DNA of 64,000 nucleotides, taken from Kribbella sp. NBC_01245. Its GTDB lineage: Bacteria > Actinomycetota > Actinomycetes > Propionibacteriales > Kribbellaceae. The stretch's first letter is position 1. The number at the start of each line of letters is the position of its first letter. The stretch is taken from positions 1,054,001 through 1,118,000 of the forward strand of contig NZ_CP108487.1 in NCBI RefSeq assembly GCF_036226525.1, read 5' to 3'. Below are positions 19,493 through 28,306 of the stretch, piece by piece. The position numbers and the translations under genes are program-made. The notes beneath the pieces are model-generated. The model was not told the DNA's origin and did not search any database. It worked only from the letters and a program-made list of their open reading frames with translations.

Positions 19493-20308
19493 TCATTTGA
19501 CGGCTCCGCCGATGGCGCCGGCGGCGATGTACTTCTGCGCGGCGACCAGGAGCACGATGGCCGGGATCGCGGAGAGCACCGCGGTCGCCATCACTGCGTT
19601 CCAGTTCTGCACCTGGGTGCCGAGGTACTGATAGATCCCGAGCGTCACCGGCCGTACGTCGCCCTTGGTGGTCAAGGTGAGCGCGAACAGGAAATCGCTC
19701 CAGGAGAAGAGGAAGCTGAACAGTCCTGCGGTGATCAGCGAGTTCTTGCTGACCGGCAGCACGATCGCGACGAACGCACGGAACAGCCCGGCGCCGTCCA
19801 CCCGCGCAGCCTCCACCAGGGACGGCGGCAGCGAGAGCATGAACGAGCGCAGGATCAGGATCGCGAAGGGGATCGCGCTGCTGCAGTTGGCCACGATCAG
19901 GCCGGGAATCGAGTTCAGCAAGCCGATCCGTTCGTACGCCGTGTAGAGCGCGTTGGCGATCACGATGCCAGGGATCATCTGGGAGACCAGGATGGCCAGC
20001 AGTCCGGCCGACACCCAGCGGGACCGGAACTGCGAGAGCGCGTAGGCACACGGGGCGGCGATCACCAGGCTGAGCACCACGGTGCCGGCCGCGATGAGCA
20101 TGCTGGTGACCAGGTTGCCACCCTGTTCGCTGAGCGCTCGCCGGTAGCCGGCGAACGTCGGGTCGAGCGGCAGGAACCCGGCGGTCAGAGTGTTCCCGGA
20201 CGGCTGCAGTGAGGCGTTCAGCATCCAGTAGACGGGGAAGAGCATCACGCACAGGATCAGTACGCCGGTCACGGTGTAGATCGCACGACGGACAGTCGAG
20301 TCGGTCAT
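19493..20308 (-). CDS. Carbohydrate ABC transporter permease (MalG type)
   Basis: This 271-residue inner-membrane permease of the CUT1 sugar family has six hydrophobic helices. It carries the EAA loop EAARVDGAGLFRAFVAIVLP (about residues 180-200), where the shared ATPase docks. The start ATG at 20308 has GGAGGGG upstream. It pairs with the permease encoded 13 bases upstream. No ATPase gene is present in the operon, as is usual for actinobacterial CUT1 systems that share an MsiK-like ATPase. Confidence 0.93.
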   Translation of the reverse strand: MTDSTVRRAIYTVTGVLILCVMLFPVYWMLNASLQPSGNTLTAGFLPLDPTFAGYRRALSEQGGNLVTSMLIAAGTVVLSLVIAAPCAYALSQFRSRWVSAGLLAILVSQMIPGIVIANALYTAYERIGLLNSIPGLIVANCSSAIPFAILILRSFMLSLPPSLVEAARVDGAGLFRAFVAIVLPVSKNSLITAGLFSFLFSWSDFLFALTLTTKGDVRPVTLGIYQYLGTQVQNWNAVMATAVLSAIPAIVLLVAAQKYIAAGAIGGAVK

Positions 20309-20321
20309 CGTCGTACCCCTC

Positions 20322-21281
20322 CTACTCGTCGACGGCACGACGGGTGCCGCGCAGGTAGAGGACCGCGAACACCAGCGAGATCGCGATCAGGATGTTGCTC
20401 AGCGCGGCGCCCTGACCGAACTCGAAGTCGACGAACGACCGCTCGTACGACTGGGTGGCGAGCGTCTGGGTGGCATTGGCCGGGCCGCCGCCGGTCAGGC
20501 CGAGGATGATGTCCAGCACCTTGATCGTGTAGACGACCCCGAGCATCAGCAGCACACTCGCCACCGCTCGCAGGTTCGGCCAGGTGATGTACCAGAACGC
20601 GCGCCAGCCGGTCGCGCCGTCCAGGTGCCCGGCCTCGTACAGTTCGTCAGGGATCTCGGTCAGACCCGAGTACAGCAGCGTCACGTTGAACGGGATGCCG
20701 ATCCAGATGTTCACCCCGATCACGACGATCAGGGCGACCGACGGCGAGTTCAGCCACGGCACCGGATCGTTGATGAGTTGGAGTCCGACCAGGGTGCGGT
20801 TCAGGATGCCGCTGTCCTGCTCGAGGATCGAGCGCCAGGTCGCACTGGACACGATCAACGGCAGCAGCCAGGGCAACAGGAGCAGTGATCGCAGAACGCT
20901 GCTGAGCGGGAACTTCCGGTGGAAGAACAACGCCAGCGCCAGTCCGATGGTGAACTGGAAGACGATCGAACCGAGGGTGAACAAAACCGTGTTGATCATC
21001 GCCTGCGAGAACAGCTGATCCGTCACGACGGCGGTGTAGTTCTTCAGGCCGACCCACGGAGCCTGTCCGGTGAAGAAGGTCCGCAGACCGTAGTCCTGCA
21101 GGCTCATCAGCAGGTTCTTCACCACCGGGTACCCGAACAGCGCGACCATGGCCAGGACGGCCGGCAACACGAACAGCAGCTTGGTCAGATCCTCACCCCG
21201 GTGGCGCCGGCCACGAGGCCTGCGAACAGGCTCCGGGCCGGACGCCGCGGCGTCGTTACGGGTCAGCGTCGCATGGGCCAT
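20322..21281 (-). CDS. Carbohydrate ABC transporter permease (MalF type)
   Basis: This 319-residue permease has a short charged cytoplasmic N-terminus (to about residue 30) and then six membrane helices. The EAA motif is EAGHLDGATGWRAFWYITWP (about 205-225). TGGGPANATQTLA near the C-terminus is typical of MalF-type CUT1 permeases. The start ATG at 21281 lies 5 bases after the binding-protein stop. It forms the membrane channel with the MalG-type partner. Confidence 0.92.
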   Translation of the reverse strand: MAHATLTRNDAAASGPEPVRRPRGRRHRGEDLTKLLFVLPAVLAMVALFGYPVVKNLLMSLQDYGLRTFFTGQAPWVGLKNYTAVVTDQLFSQAMINTVLFTLGSIVFQFTIGLALALFFHRKFPLSSVLRSLLLLPWLLPLIVSSATWRSILEQDSGILNRTLVGLQLINDPVPWLNSPSVALIVVIGVNIWIGIPFNVTLLYSGLTEIPDELYEAGHLDGATGWRAFWYITWPNLRAVASVLLMLGVVYTIKVLDIILGLTGGGPANATQTLATQSYERSFVDFEFGQGAALSNILIAISLVFAVLYLRGTRRAVDE

Positions 21282-21286
21282 CGCGA

Positions 21287-22513
21287 TCAGCCGCCGGAAG
21301 CCTGCTTGAAAGCGTCCTGGGCAGAGGCCTTGCCGGTCAGGGCCAGGGCGATCGCCTGATAGATCACCTTGGCGGCATCCGGCCACTTGTCGCCCAGCTT
21401 GCCGGTCCTGGCTCGCGCGTTCACCACCTGCTCGGTGAAGGCCTTCATGGACGGGACATCCTTGACGTACTGGTCGAGCAGTGCGGTTCGCGTCGGCACC
21501 GTGAACCGTGCCTTCGCCCAGGCCATCTCGTTCTCGTCCGAGCTCAGGCACTTCACGAAGTCGGCGGCCTTCTGCTGCTTGGCCTGGTCCTTGTTGAGTG
21601 GGACCGTCCAGGCCTCACCGCCGAGTGGCGCGGTCGGAGTCTGGCCGACCTGGTTCACCGGGAACTGGACCACGTCCCACTTGACGTTCGGCGTCTTCTG
21701 CAGCGCCGGGATCTGCCAGGGGCCGTTCACCATCATCGCGGCCTTGCCGGCGACGAACTGGTCCTTCGCGTCGCCTTGCGTCCAGTTGATGACACTCTTC
21801 GAGGCCGAACCCGACTGCACGAGATCCACCCACAGTTGCAGGGCTTCCGCCACCTGCGGGCTGGCCAGATCGGTCTCGTCACCACCGTTGGTCCACATCG
21901 CGGGCAGGAACTGCCAGGCACCTTCGTACGTCGCGTTCGCGTTGAAGGCGATCCCGTAGCGGCCGGGCTTGGTGAGCTTCTTGGCCGCGGCCTTCAGCTC
22001 GGCCCAGGTCTTCGGCGGTTGAACGCCGGCGTCGGCGAGCATCTGGGTGTTGTAGAACAGCGCGATCGTGTTCACCACCGGCGCCAGTCCGTACAGTTTG
22101 CCCTCGTACGACGTGGCGTCCACGATGCCCTGGGCGAACCCGTCGGCGCTGATCCCCAAGTCGTTCAGCGGCGCCAGCGCTCCGGTCGCGGCGATCTGCT
22201 GTACGTCCGGGTTGTCCAGCATCAGAACGTCGGGAAGAGTCTTCGACGAGGCCTGCTGCAACACCTTCTGGATCAAGGCGTCACCAGGCACGGTCTCCCG
22301 CTGGATGGTGATGCCCAGCTTGCCGGCGCAGGCGTCGAGTCCCTTCTGGACGAGCGACTTGTCCGGGTCGTTGTTGTAGTAGTCCAGGATCGACAGGCTC
22401 TTGACCGTGTCGCCGGACGAGGACGGCGACGAGCCGCCGTCGCCGCAGGCCGCCAGCACGAGCGACAGGGACGTCGCACCCGCCAGCACAGCGGTGATCC
22501 GCTTGCTGATCAT
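21287..22513 (-). CDS. Sugar-binding lipoprotein of the ABC transporter
   Basis: This 408-residue extracellular solute-binding protein has a lipoprotein signal ending at LVLAACGDGG, whose cysteine would be lipidated. The mature part is a bacterial family 1 sugar-binding fold, seen in LPDVLMLDNPDVQQIAATGA, TIALFYNTQMLADAG and AAMMVNGPWQIPAL. ATG 22513 has AAGGAGCG eight bases upstream; an earlier in-frame start is unlikely because it lies ahead of this site. It is the first gene of the operon and faces two LacI-type operators. Confidence 0.92.
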   Translation of the reverse strand: MISKRITAVLAGATSLSLVLAACGDGGSSPSSSGDTVKSLSILDYYNNDPDKSLVQKGLDACAGKLGITIQRETVPGDALIQKVLQQASSKTLPDVLMLDNPDVQQIAATGALAPLNDLGISADGFAQGIVDATSYEGKLYGLAPVVNTIALFYNTQMLADAGVQPPKTWAELKAAAKKLTKPGRYGIAFNANATYEGAWQFLPAMWTNGGDETDLASPQVAEALQLWVDLVQSGSASKSVINWTQGDAKDQFVAGKAAMMVNGPWQIPALQKTPNVKWDVVQFPVNQVGQTPTAPLGGEAWTVPLNKDQAKQQKAADFVKCLSSDENEMAWAKARFTVPTRTALLDQYVKDVPSMKAFTEQVVNARARTGKLGDKWPDAAKVIYQAIALALTGKASAQDAFKQASGG

Positions 22514-22564
22514 GACATTGCGCTCCTTCGGTGGATGGTCGGTGGCCACAGAGGTGCGCTGATC

Positions 22565-22574
22565 TAAGCGCTTA
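22565..22574. promoter_or_regulatory. LacI-type operator 1 (TAAGCGCTTA)
   Basis: A perfect 10-bp palindrome with the CG centre typical of LacI-family operators lies 52 bases upstream of the binding-protein ATG. A related copy sits 54 bases away at 22619-22630. The divergent LacI gene is the likely cognate repressor. Confidence 0.65.
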
Positions 22575-22618
22575 ACCAGGGCCCGATGAAGAATGCCGCT
22601 CGCTTGTACTGGGGGGAG

Positions 22619-22630
22619 TAAACCGCTTAA
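22619..22630. promoter_or_regulatory. LacI-type operator 2 (TAAACCGCTTAA)
   Basis: This is an imperfect copy of the 22565 palindrome, with one extra base in the left half. It lies between the divergent ABC operon and the lacI-type gene. Two sites about five helical turns apart would allow looping and autoregulation. Confidence 0.55.
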
Positions 22631-22697
22631 CTGAGATTGCCAAGGACTATGTTCCTTGGGTCACACCGCTGTCAAGAGTTCAGGGAGGGCCGGCTCG

Positions 22698-23714
22698 ATG
22701 GTGACCATGCGGGACGTTGCGGATCGCGCCGGCGTGTCGATCGCGACTGTCTCCTTCCTGCTGAACGACACCAAACCGGTGACCGCGGCCACCCGGGCGC
22801 GGATCGAGCAGGCGATGGCCGAGCTCGGCTACAGCCGCAACGTGGTGGCCCGTGCGCTGGCCAGCCGGCGCACGCGCATCATCGCGATGGCGTATCCGGC
22901 CCTCGACCATCGGTTCGGCTTCTCGGCGGCCGAGTTCTTCACCAGTGCGGCCACCGCGGCGCGCAAGCAGGACTACCACCTGGTGCTGTGGCCGGTCGGC
23001 AACGACGGCACCGAGCTGCACGAGCTGGTCGGGGAGAGCCTGGTCGACGGCGTCGTGCTGATGGAGGTCCAGCTCGACGACCCTCGGGTAGCCATCCTGC
23101 AGAGCACCGGGACGCCGTTCGCGATGATCGGCCGGACCACTGAGCTGGACGGCCTGTCCCACGTCGACATCGACTTCGACGCGACCGTCGAAGACGCGAT
23201 CGGTCACCTGTACGGCCTGGGCCATCGCAAGCTCGCGCTAGTCGCGGGGGACCTCGCCGATCCGCGCTTCCACAACCACGGGCCATACGTCCGTACCGAG
23301 GCGGCGTACCGCCGGGTCTGCGCGGACTACGGCTTGCAGACCGTCGTGCTGGTGTGCGCGGACACGACCCGAGCCGGCCAGGAGTCCGCGGCGCGGCTGA
23401 TGCGCGAACACCCTGACACCACGGCCGTGCTGGTCATCAACGAATATGCCGGTCTCGGGGTCGCCTCCGGCCTCAGCCGCCTCGGGTACGACGTACCGGC
23501 GCAGATCTCGGTCCTCCCGCTCTTGATGGCTCCCGAAACCGCGGCCCTGTCCAACCCCGAACTCACCATCATGCGAACGCCCGGCCCCGAACTGGGCCAG
23601 CTCGGCACCGAAGCCCTCATCCGCCAACTGGAAGGCGCCGCCTCCCTCCCACCCCAACTGATCCCCGCCAAACTCCAACCCGGCGCCACCACCGCCCCAC
23701 CCCGCCCGAACTGA
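22698..23714 (+). CDS. LacI-family transcriptional regulator of the sugar ABC operon
   Basis: This 338-residue regulator has an N-terminal LacI helix-turn-helix (MRDVADRAGVSIATVSFLLN, about residues 4-23) and the hinge helix VVARALASRRT. A periplasmic-binding-protein-like effector domain follows (about 60-330). The start is ATG 22698, with GGGAGGG nearby. The sequence upstream of it in frame is not conserved LacI sequence. It is divergent from the ABC/ThuA/dehydrogenase operon and flanked by two palindromes, so it probably represses that operon until a sugar ligand binds. The C-terminus is proline-rich (last 20 residues). Confidence 0.92.
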   Translation: MVTMRDVADRAGVSIATVSFLLNDTKPVTAATRARIEQAMAELGYSRNVVARALASRRTRIIAMAYPALDHRFGFSAAEFFTSAATAARKQDYHLVLWPVGNDGTELHELVGESLVDGVVLMEVQLDDPRVAILQSTGTPFAMIGRTTELDGLSHVDIDFDATVEDAIGHLYGLGHRKLALVAGDLADPRFHNHGPYVRTEAAYRRVCADYGLQTVVLVCADTTRAGQESAARLMREHPDTTAVLVINEYAGLGVASGLSRLGYDVPAQISVLPLLMAPETAALSNPELTIMRTPGPELGQLGTEALIRQLEGAASLPPQLIPAKLQPGATTAPPRPN

Positions 23715-24128
23715 CAGGCGAGACATGACCAGACACCTTGCGGGAGAGATGTCCACAGATGGCGCCCGCGGGCTTGGGGAATGGGGACGCACCCTGTACG
23801 ACGGTCCACGGCCGACCGGGCCGAAGCGCTCGAGCGACCGACCGAGGCTGCACCGACTCCCCGGTGACCCGCCTCCCCCTTCTGCGGGTCGGAACGCGTC
23901 CACTCGCGGGCTGTGCGGTCGCGACGACTCGTGGGGGGAGGGGAGGCGGCCGCCTGCAAATTGTGGCTGTCGGCAACGAAGTCGCCAATGCGGTCAGCCT
24001 GGAACAACGGGAAGCACTAATCCTCGGCCTATTGATATAAGGGGAGTGAGGCATGCCTGCCTGGCGGTGCCTTTCAGATCGAGCCTTCGGCGCCGAAGTG
24101 CGAGTATTGCCGACCGCCACATCAACTA
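23715..24128. other. Intergenic region with no recognised gene
   Basis: This 414-base gap lies between the convergent LacI gene and the endonuclease V gene. The frames through it are overlaps of neighbouring genes or lack family resemblance. I see no clear terminator hairpin, RNA gene or repeat. Confidence 0.5.
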
Positions 24129-24797
24129 CTACTGCCCCGCACGAGCTCTGCGCGCGGCCTCACGGGCGACCCTCAGCGGCTCCGGCGTGCGGTGGTCGAC
24201 GAGTGAGGCTGTGACGACCTCGACGGCGGTATCCGGATCGGTTCGCCAGCCGGCGTGTACGACGAGTGGCCGGGTTCCCGGTTTGGTGCGGACCCAGGTG
24301 GCGACATGGTCGGTGCCGATGGTCAACGGTGAGGTCGCACCGGGCTTGTCGGAAGGCCAGGCTCCTTCGGCCAAGAGCGGACGGTGAGTCACGCCCACCG
24401 TGGGCAGATCCTCCGTTGCTCCGAAGTGCAGCGCCAGGCCGGCCCGCCGAGGGTGATCACGTCCGGTCGCATCCAGCAGTACGACGTCCGGCCGCGGAGC
24501 GAGACGCCGTATGAGGACCTCCAGCAGCGGACCCAGCCTGAGCGCTAGCATCCCTGGAACAAACGGCGCTGATGCGCGACCGTCGAGCACGCATCGTCCG
24601 ATCACGCGGCGGCCGTCCATGACGACGGCGGCAGCCCAAGCCGGATCATCTGCATCGCCAGGACCTGACATTCCGCGAGGAAAGCAGACCCAGCATCCGG
24701 CCACGAGGTAGCCGGTCGGCGGTGTCCAGGGCGTGGGCGTCACTCGAGCGAGCTCATGCTGCAGCGAGGCCAGCTCAGCCGGTTCCGTCGGCCACAC
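24129..24797 (-). CDS. nfi: Endonuclease V (deoxyinosine 3'-endonuclease)
   Basis: This 222-residue protein matches endonuclease V, which nicks DNA near deoxyinosine and other deaminated bases. Landmarks are VLDGRASAPFVPGMLALRLG (compare the family's PYIPGFLAFREGP), PDVVLLDATGRDHPRRAGLA (metal-binding Asp and His) and HFGATEDLPTVGVT. It starts at a GTG (24797) with GAAGG four bases before it. The upstream neighbour is a remnant of an alpha/beta hydrolase whose stop lies 12 bases before this start, so the two were probably once co-transcribed. Confidence 0.85.
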   Translation of the reverse strand: MWPTEPAELASLQHELARVTPTPWTPPTGYLVAGCWVCFPRGMSGPGDADDPAWAAAVVMDGRRVIGRCVLDGRASAPFVPGMLALRLGPLLEVLIRRLAPRPDVVLLDATGRDHPRRAGLALHFGATEDLPTVGVTHRPLLAEGAWPSDKPGATSPLTIGTDHVATWVRTKPGTRPLVVHAGWRTDPDTAVEVVTASLVDHRTPEPLRVAREAARRARAGQ

Positions 24798-24809
24798 GGC
24801 GCCTTCATT

Positions 24810-24950
24810 TCAGTCGTGGAGGTGAGTACGGAACCAGTCTCGCGCCAGTTCGGCGACTCGCGCGAGGGCGCCGGGCTCCGCGAAGAGGTGGGTGGCATGT
24901 GGCACGACCTCAAGACGGTTGACGCACCGCAGTTGCCTTGTCGCCTGATC
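24810..24950 (-). pseudogene. C-terminal remnant of an alpha/beta hydrolase
   Basis: Read on the minus strand, this stretch encodes LRCVNRLEVVPHATHLFAEP and then GALARVAELARDWFRTHLHD before a stop. This is the typical tail of a dienelactone-hydrolase-like alpha/beta hydrolase, with the catalytic histidine in ATHLF. Everything N-terminal to about 24950 is missing. The similarity breaks where an unrelated plus-strand fragment begins. Confidence 0.7.
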
Positions 24951-25022
24951 CGTCTCACCGGCTACGGCAACGACACCAACAACTGGACCAGCATCATCGA
25001 GCTGGACTTCTTCGCCCCCTGA
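24937..25022 (+). pseudogene. C-terminal remnant of an F5/8-type (discoidin, CBM32-like) domain
   Basis: The plus strand encodes IRLTGYGNDTNNWTSIIELD and then FFAP and a stop. This is the closing strand of a discoidin/F5-8 type C carbohydrate-binding domain (family pattern: VRLVGHGN...WNSLTEVEI). Only about 28 residues remain, with no catalytic part upstream. It abuts the minus-strand hydrolase tail, so a deletion has joined two unrelated gene ends here. Confidence 0.6.
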
Positions 25023-25080
25023 CGCCTAGTGGCCTACACGGAGTACTCGTGGTACCAGTCGACCTCGCACGTCGCGGGCG

Positions 25081-26343
25081 TCAGATGCTCGCCAGCCATC
25101 CTCGGAGCGAGGCTGGTCGGGCCAGTCCAACGTCGTGGGGGATCCTGCCGTTCGACCGGCCGGTGGTGCGCCGGAGCGCTTGACGGATGGTCAGCGGGCG
25201 CCCGCCCGGTGGGGAGTGGGGGTTGTAGCCGTTGGTACGCATGATGCAGAAGATCCGCTTGTCCGACGTGTGGTTGAGCCGGCGGACGTGGACCTCCCCA
25301 GCCGTGTCGGTGACGTCGAACTCGAGGATCAGGTCGTCGCGGCCGTGGTGGTTGGGGTCGTAGATCCACAGCTGCACCACCTGGCCGCTCTGCGAGTAGG
25401 CGAAGGCCAGGACCTGGTGGTTGCGGCCGACGTCGAGCGTGTCCGTCTGGATCAGTCCGATCGGCGACAGCCGCCCGGCGTCGATGTCGTCCCGGATCCG
25501 AGGCCACTCGTCCCGGTAGGTGACCCAGGCCCGGCCCCGCGCCAGCCCCGCGACCTGGATGAATCCCTCGTCGCCGTTGGGGTAGTGGGGCGACGAGTAC
25601 CCGAGCCAGCGATGGCCGGATCCGGCGATGTCGAAGCTGTCCAAGAGCCGGTCCCGGATGAACTGGAACAGCGGGTCGTCTGCGGAGGTTGGTGCCGACG
25701 TGGCGGCCGGAGGTCGCTCGCCCGCGGCGTGGTAGTCCATCGCCGCGAACACCATGCCGCCGCACAGCCCGGCGTCGGCGTGGGTCAGGGGCAACCAGTT
25801 GTCGTCCACCCGGGCGATGCCCAGCGGTCCCGCGGCGCTGCCCAGTTCGTCGAGCATGCGGTTCCACAGGAAGCCGACGGTCATGGCCGGCAGATCCGGG
25901 CTCCACGAGTTGTCGAACTGGAAGCCGTTGACCGACGGGGTGAACCCCCGGACCTCGCGCCGGGCGCTGTCCCGGAAGCGGATGATCAGCCGGGCGCTGT
26001 GGCCCTGGCCGCCGCTGTAGGCCGCCTCGAACCCTGCCGGCGCCCACACGTGGAAGGTGTTGCCGTACTGCGATTCGACGAGCGGGCTGTTGAAGTGGAT
26101 GTAGAGGTGCCGGTTCGGGTCGCCGTCAACCCGGTACCAGACGCTGCCCTCGGTGCCAGTGGTGGGGCCGAGGAACAGGTCGCCCTCGGCTCGCCACTCG
26201 GCGGTGGTCCCCGGGGCGATGGGGCTGCGGGCCGACGGGTACCAGGGGCTGGTCCACTCGCCCCAGGGCAGCTCGTCCCGCTCCCACACCAGGGGGACCG
26301 ACGACTCGTTGCGGATCTCGACCGCCATGCGTATGCGTGACAC
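25081..26343 (-). CDS. Putative papain-like cysteine peptidase with aegerolysin-like N-terminal domain
   Basis: I do not know this 420-residue family. The first 130 or so residues read like an aegerolysin-type beta-sandwich (VEIRNESSVPLVWERDEL, EWRAEGDLFLGP, GTEGSVWY). The later part has a cysteine in AGLCGGMVFAAMDYH (about 192), a histidine in RNHQVLAFAYS (about 315) and an aspartate in WIYDPNHHG (about 333). This Cys-His-Asp order and spacing suits a papain-like or C39-like fold. There is no signal peptide. The GTG at 26343 follows GAGGGGG, 10 bases after the fibre-like gene, so the two form an operon. The peptidase assignment is inference. Confidence 0.5.
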   Translation of the reverse strand: MSRIRMAVEIRNESSVPLVWERDELPWGEWTSPWYPSARSPIAPGTTAEWRAEGDLFLGPTTGTEGSVWYRVDGDPNRHLYIHFNSPLVESQYGNTFHVWAPAGFEAAYSGGQGHSARLIIRFRDSARREVRGFTPSVNGFQFDNSWSPDLPAMTVGFLWNRMLDELGSAAGPLGIARVDDNWLPLTHADAGLCGGMVFAAMDYHAAGERPPAATSAPTSADDPLFQFIRDRLLDSFDIAGSGHRWLGYSSPHYPNGDEGFIQVAGLARGRAWVTYRDEWPRIRDDIDAGRLSPIGLIQTDTLDVGRNHQVLAFAYSQSGQVVQLWIYDPNHHGRDDLILEFDVTDTAGEVHVRRLNHTSDKRIFCIMRTNGYNPHSPPGGRPLTIRQALRRTTGRSNGRIPHDVGLARPASLRGWLASI

Positions 26344-26353
26344 GGCAGCCCCC

Positions 26354-27325
26354 TCAGCTGGCGCTCACGAGGACGCGGACCAGGCCGGTCCCGCTCGGCA
26401 GCTCCGTCAGGGCCTTGCCGACCACCGCTCCGAAGGCGCGCTCCCGCTCGGTCACCCGGCGGGCGTGCCCGGGCGTAGACGAGGTAGTCAGCAGGTCGCC
26501 GCAGTGGATCGGCGCCTCGGAGGCGTCGGCCAACACCCAAAGCTTGCCCATGAGGGCGACCGGCGCGCCGCCGTCGTGGCGGTCGAGGACCAACGCCGGC
26601 CGGACGCCTCCAGCGCCGGAGACCACACCGGCGACCCGCGGGTCGTAGTCGTCGATACAGGGCCGGATCCTTCCCTCGTCGTCCAGGACGACCACCATGC
26701 CCGGGGCCACGGTCGGCTCGGCCACGGTGAGCTCCTCGGCGTAGTCCGCCCCCTCGAGCAGGAGGTCACCGGTCACCACCACATCGCCCTTGAAGTAGCC
26801 GGCGGGGGCTCCCTCGCCGTAGACGCCGGGTCCCTGGTGGGACAGCTGGTACCCGGCGACGCCGGCCATCCCCGGCGCCCGGGCGTGACCCTTGACACCG
26901 ACGCCGCCGTTCAGGCCCTCGCCCAGTACGCCAGACGAACCGGCCGCGGCGTCGGCGTGGGTCTCGCCGTAGACGCCGATCCAGGTGCGGCCCACGCCCG
27001 AGACGCCGGTGGGGCCGTCACCAGCCACGCCGTGGCCCCCGGTCGTCGACTCGGTGTGGCCGAAGACGCCGTGCCAGGTCTTCCCCTCGCCGACCACCCC
27101 GACGCCGTTGCTCTGCCCGTACACGCCCGGCCCAGGGTTCTTGGCCGGGTCAGGCGGATCGGGGATGGGCACCTCGCTGATGCCGACGACAGCCCCGTGC
27201 CCCGGGGCGTAGCTGACGCCACGCACGCCGTTGAACACGTTGCTCTCGCCGTACACACCACCGTCGAAGTCCGCATGTCCGGTCTGGTTCCGGCTGATGA
27301 CTGGATCGTCCTTGTACGCAGGCAT
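26354..27325 (-). CDS. GVYG-repeat beta-helical fibre-like protein with peptidase-G2-like C-terminus
   Basis: This 323-residue protein has an N-terminal half (about 20-180) built from degenerate Gly-Val-x-Gly repeats, such as GGVYGESNVFNGVRG, GPGVYGQSNGVGVVG, HGVFGHT, GVSGVG and IGVYGETHADAAAG. These suggest a repetitive beta-prism or trimeric beta-helix. The C-terminal part (about 190-323), with LLLEGADYAEELTVAE, GMVVVLDDEGRIRP and RVAGVVSGAGG, resembles the self-cleaving peptidase G2/intramolecular chaperone domains of phage tail fibres. No signal peptide is visible. The ATG has GGGAG seven bases upstream. No phage structural genes are nearby, so it is not a simple prophage piece. Confidence 0.6.
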   Translation of the reverse strand: MPAYKDDPVISRNQTGHADFDGGVYGESNVFNGVRGVSYAPGHGAVVGISEVPIPDPPDPAKNPGPGVYGQSNGVGVVGEGKTWHGVFGHTESTTGGHGVAGDGPTGVSGVGRTWIGVYGETHADAAAGSSGVLGEGLNGGVGVKGHARAPGMAGVAGYQLSHQGPGVYGEGAPAGYFKGDVVVTGDLLLEGADYAEELTVAEPTVAPGMVVVLDDEGRIRPCIDDYDPRVAGVVSGAGGVRPALVLDRHDGGAPVALMGKLWVLADASEAPIHCGDLLTTSSTPGHARRVTERERAFGAVVGKALTELPSGTGLVRVLVSAS

Positions 27326-27547
27326 AGGTGATCTCCCTTTGATTACTGGCTGTTGTTGGCCTCTATGAGCTCGCGGCCAGGTCCGCTGCTGAGTAGAACG
27401 CTGTCACTGCCGACTCGCCCAGACCAGCCGAGCGTGTCACTGAGTGACCTCGCGGCTCCCAGGTGTGCCTCTTTGGGCAGCAACAGATCCCAGCGGAAGT
27501 GTCATGCTGGCGGCGGGGTGTAGTTCTGCGATGACAGAGGGGGAGAT

Positions 27548-28306
27548 ATGGACGATCACACGGTGGCGGGGCGGGTAGCGGCGATTCTTGACGCCGTCTC
27601 TGCCGGCCCAGGGCCGGCAACGTTGGCCAGGCTGGCAGCCGAAACATGCATTCCCAAGCCCACTGTCCGCCGGATCGCCAACCAACTCGTCGACCAGCGC
27701 ATGCTCCGGCGCGATCCCCAGGGATACCGCCTTGGCCTTCGCTTGATCGAGCTGGGCGGTGATGCTGCGACGCAGCTCGGCACAGCGGAGCTCGCGGCGC
27801 CGTTTGTACACGAGCTGCACGAGCGAACTCGCCAGATCGCCTGGGTGGGCACAGTCGACCATGACTCGCTTGTCGTCCTGGACACCGCCTATGCGCGGGA
27901 GCACGCTCCGATTATGGCCGCCGCGTGGTCCTCACGGCTTCCGATGACTGCACCAACGGCAGCAGCAAACCTCATCCTCGCGGCGAAACCAGCGCACGTG
28001 GAGCAGATTCTCCGATCCGGCGGCCCGACCAGGCTCACCCCCCACACCGTCACCAGCCCGCGCCTGCTACTCGGCAAGCTGCAGCGCGCCGCAGATACCG
28101 GCATCGCCCACGAGTGGGAAGAGACGCGACTCGGCTGGTGGTGCTGCGCCATGCTGGTACCCGCTCCCGCAGCGACCTACATCTTCGGTTTGACTGCGGA
28201 GACACACCGGACGCCAATGGCCTGCGGTGTCACCCAACTGCAGCGGGTCGCCGAACACTTTGGGCGCGAAGTGAACTGGCAGGCGCGGGTGTCGACGGCT
28301 CGGTAG
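27548..28306 (+). CDS. IclR-family transcriptional regulator
   Basis: This 252-residue regulator has an N-terminal winged helix (GPATLARLAAETCIPKPTVR, then RIANQLVDQRMLRRDPQGYR, about residues 18-58). An IclR effector domain follows (about 75-245), with TRQIAWVGTVDHDSLVVLD and AANLILAA. The ATG has GGGGGAG before it. It is divergent from the fibre/protease pair, with 222 bases between them, so it could control that pair, though nothing in the sequence proves this. Confidence 0.9.
   Translation: MDDHTVAGRVAAILDAVSAGPGPATLARLAAETCIPKPTVRRIANQLVDQRMLRRDPQGYRLGLRLIELGGDAATQLGTAELAAPFVHELHERTRQIAWVGTVDHDSLVVLDTAYAREHAPIMAAAWSSRLPMTAPTAAANLILAAKPAHVEQILRSGGPTRLTPHTVTSPRLLLGKLQRAADTGIAHEWEETRLGWWCCAMLVPAPAATYIFGLTAETHRTPMACGVTQLQRVAEHFGREVNWQARVSTAR

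Noticed and set aside
24740..25034. A single intact plus-strand gene at 24756-25022
   Set aside because: Only its last 28 residues resemble a family (F5/8 domain); the first 60 are antisense to a conserved hydrolase tail.
26354..27325. Prophage tail-fibre cassette
   Set aside because: The C-terminus resembles phage peptidase G2 domains, but no capsid, portal, integrase, lysis or other tail genes surround it.
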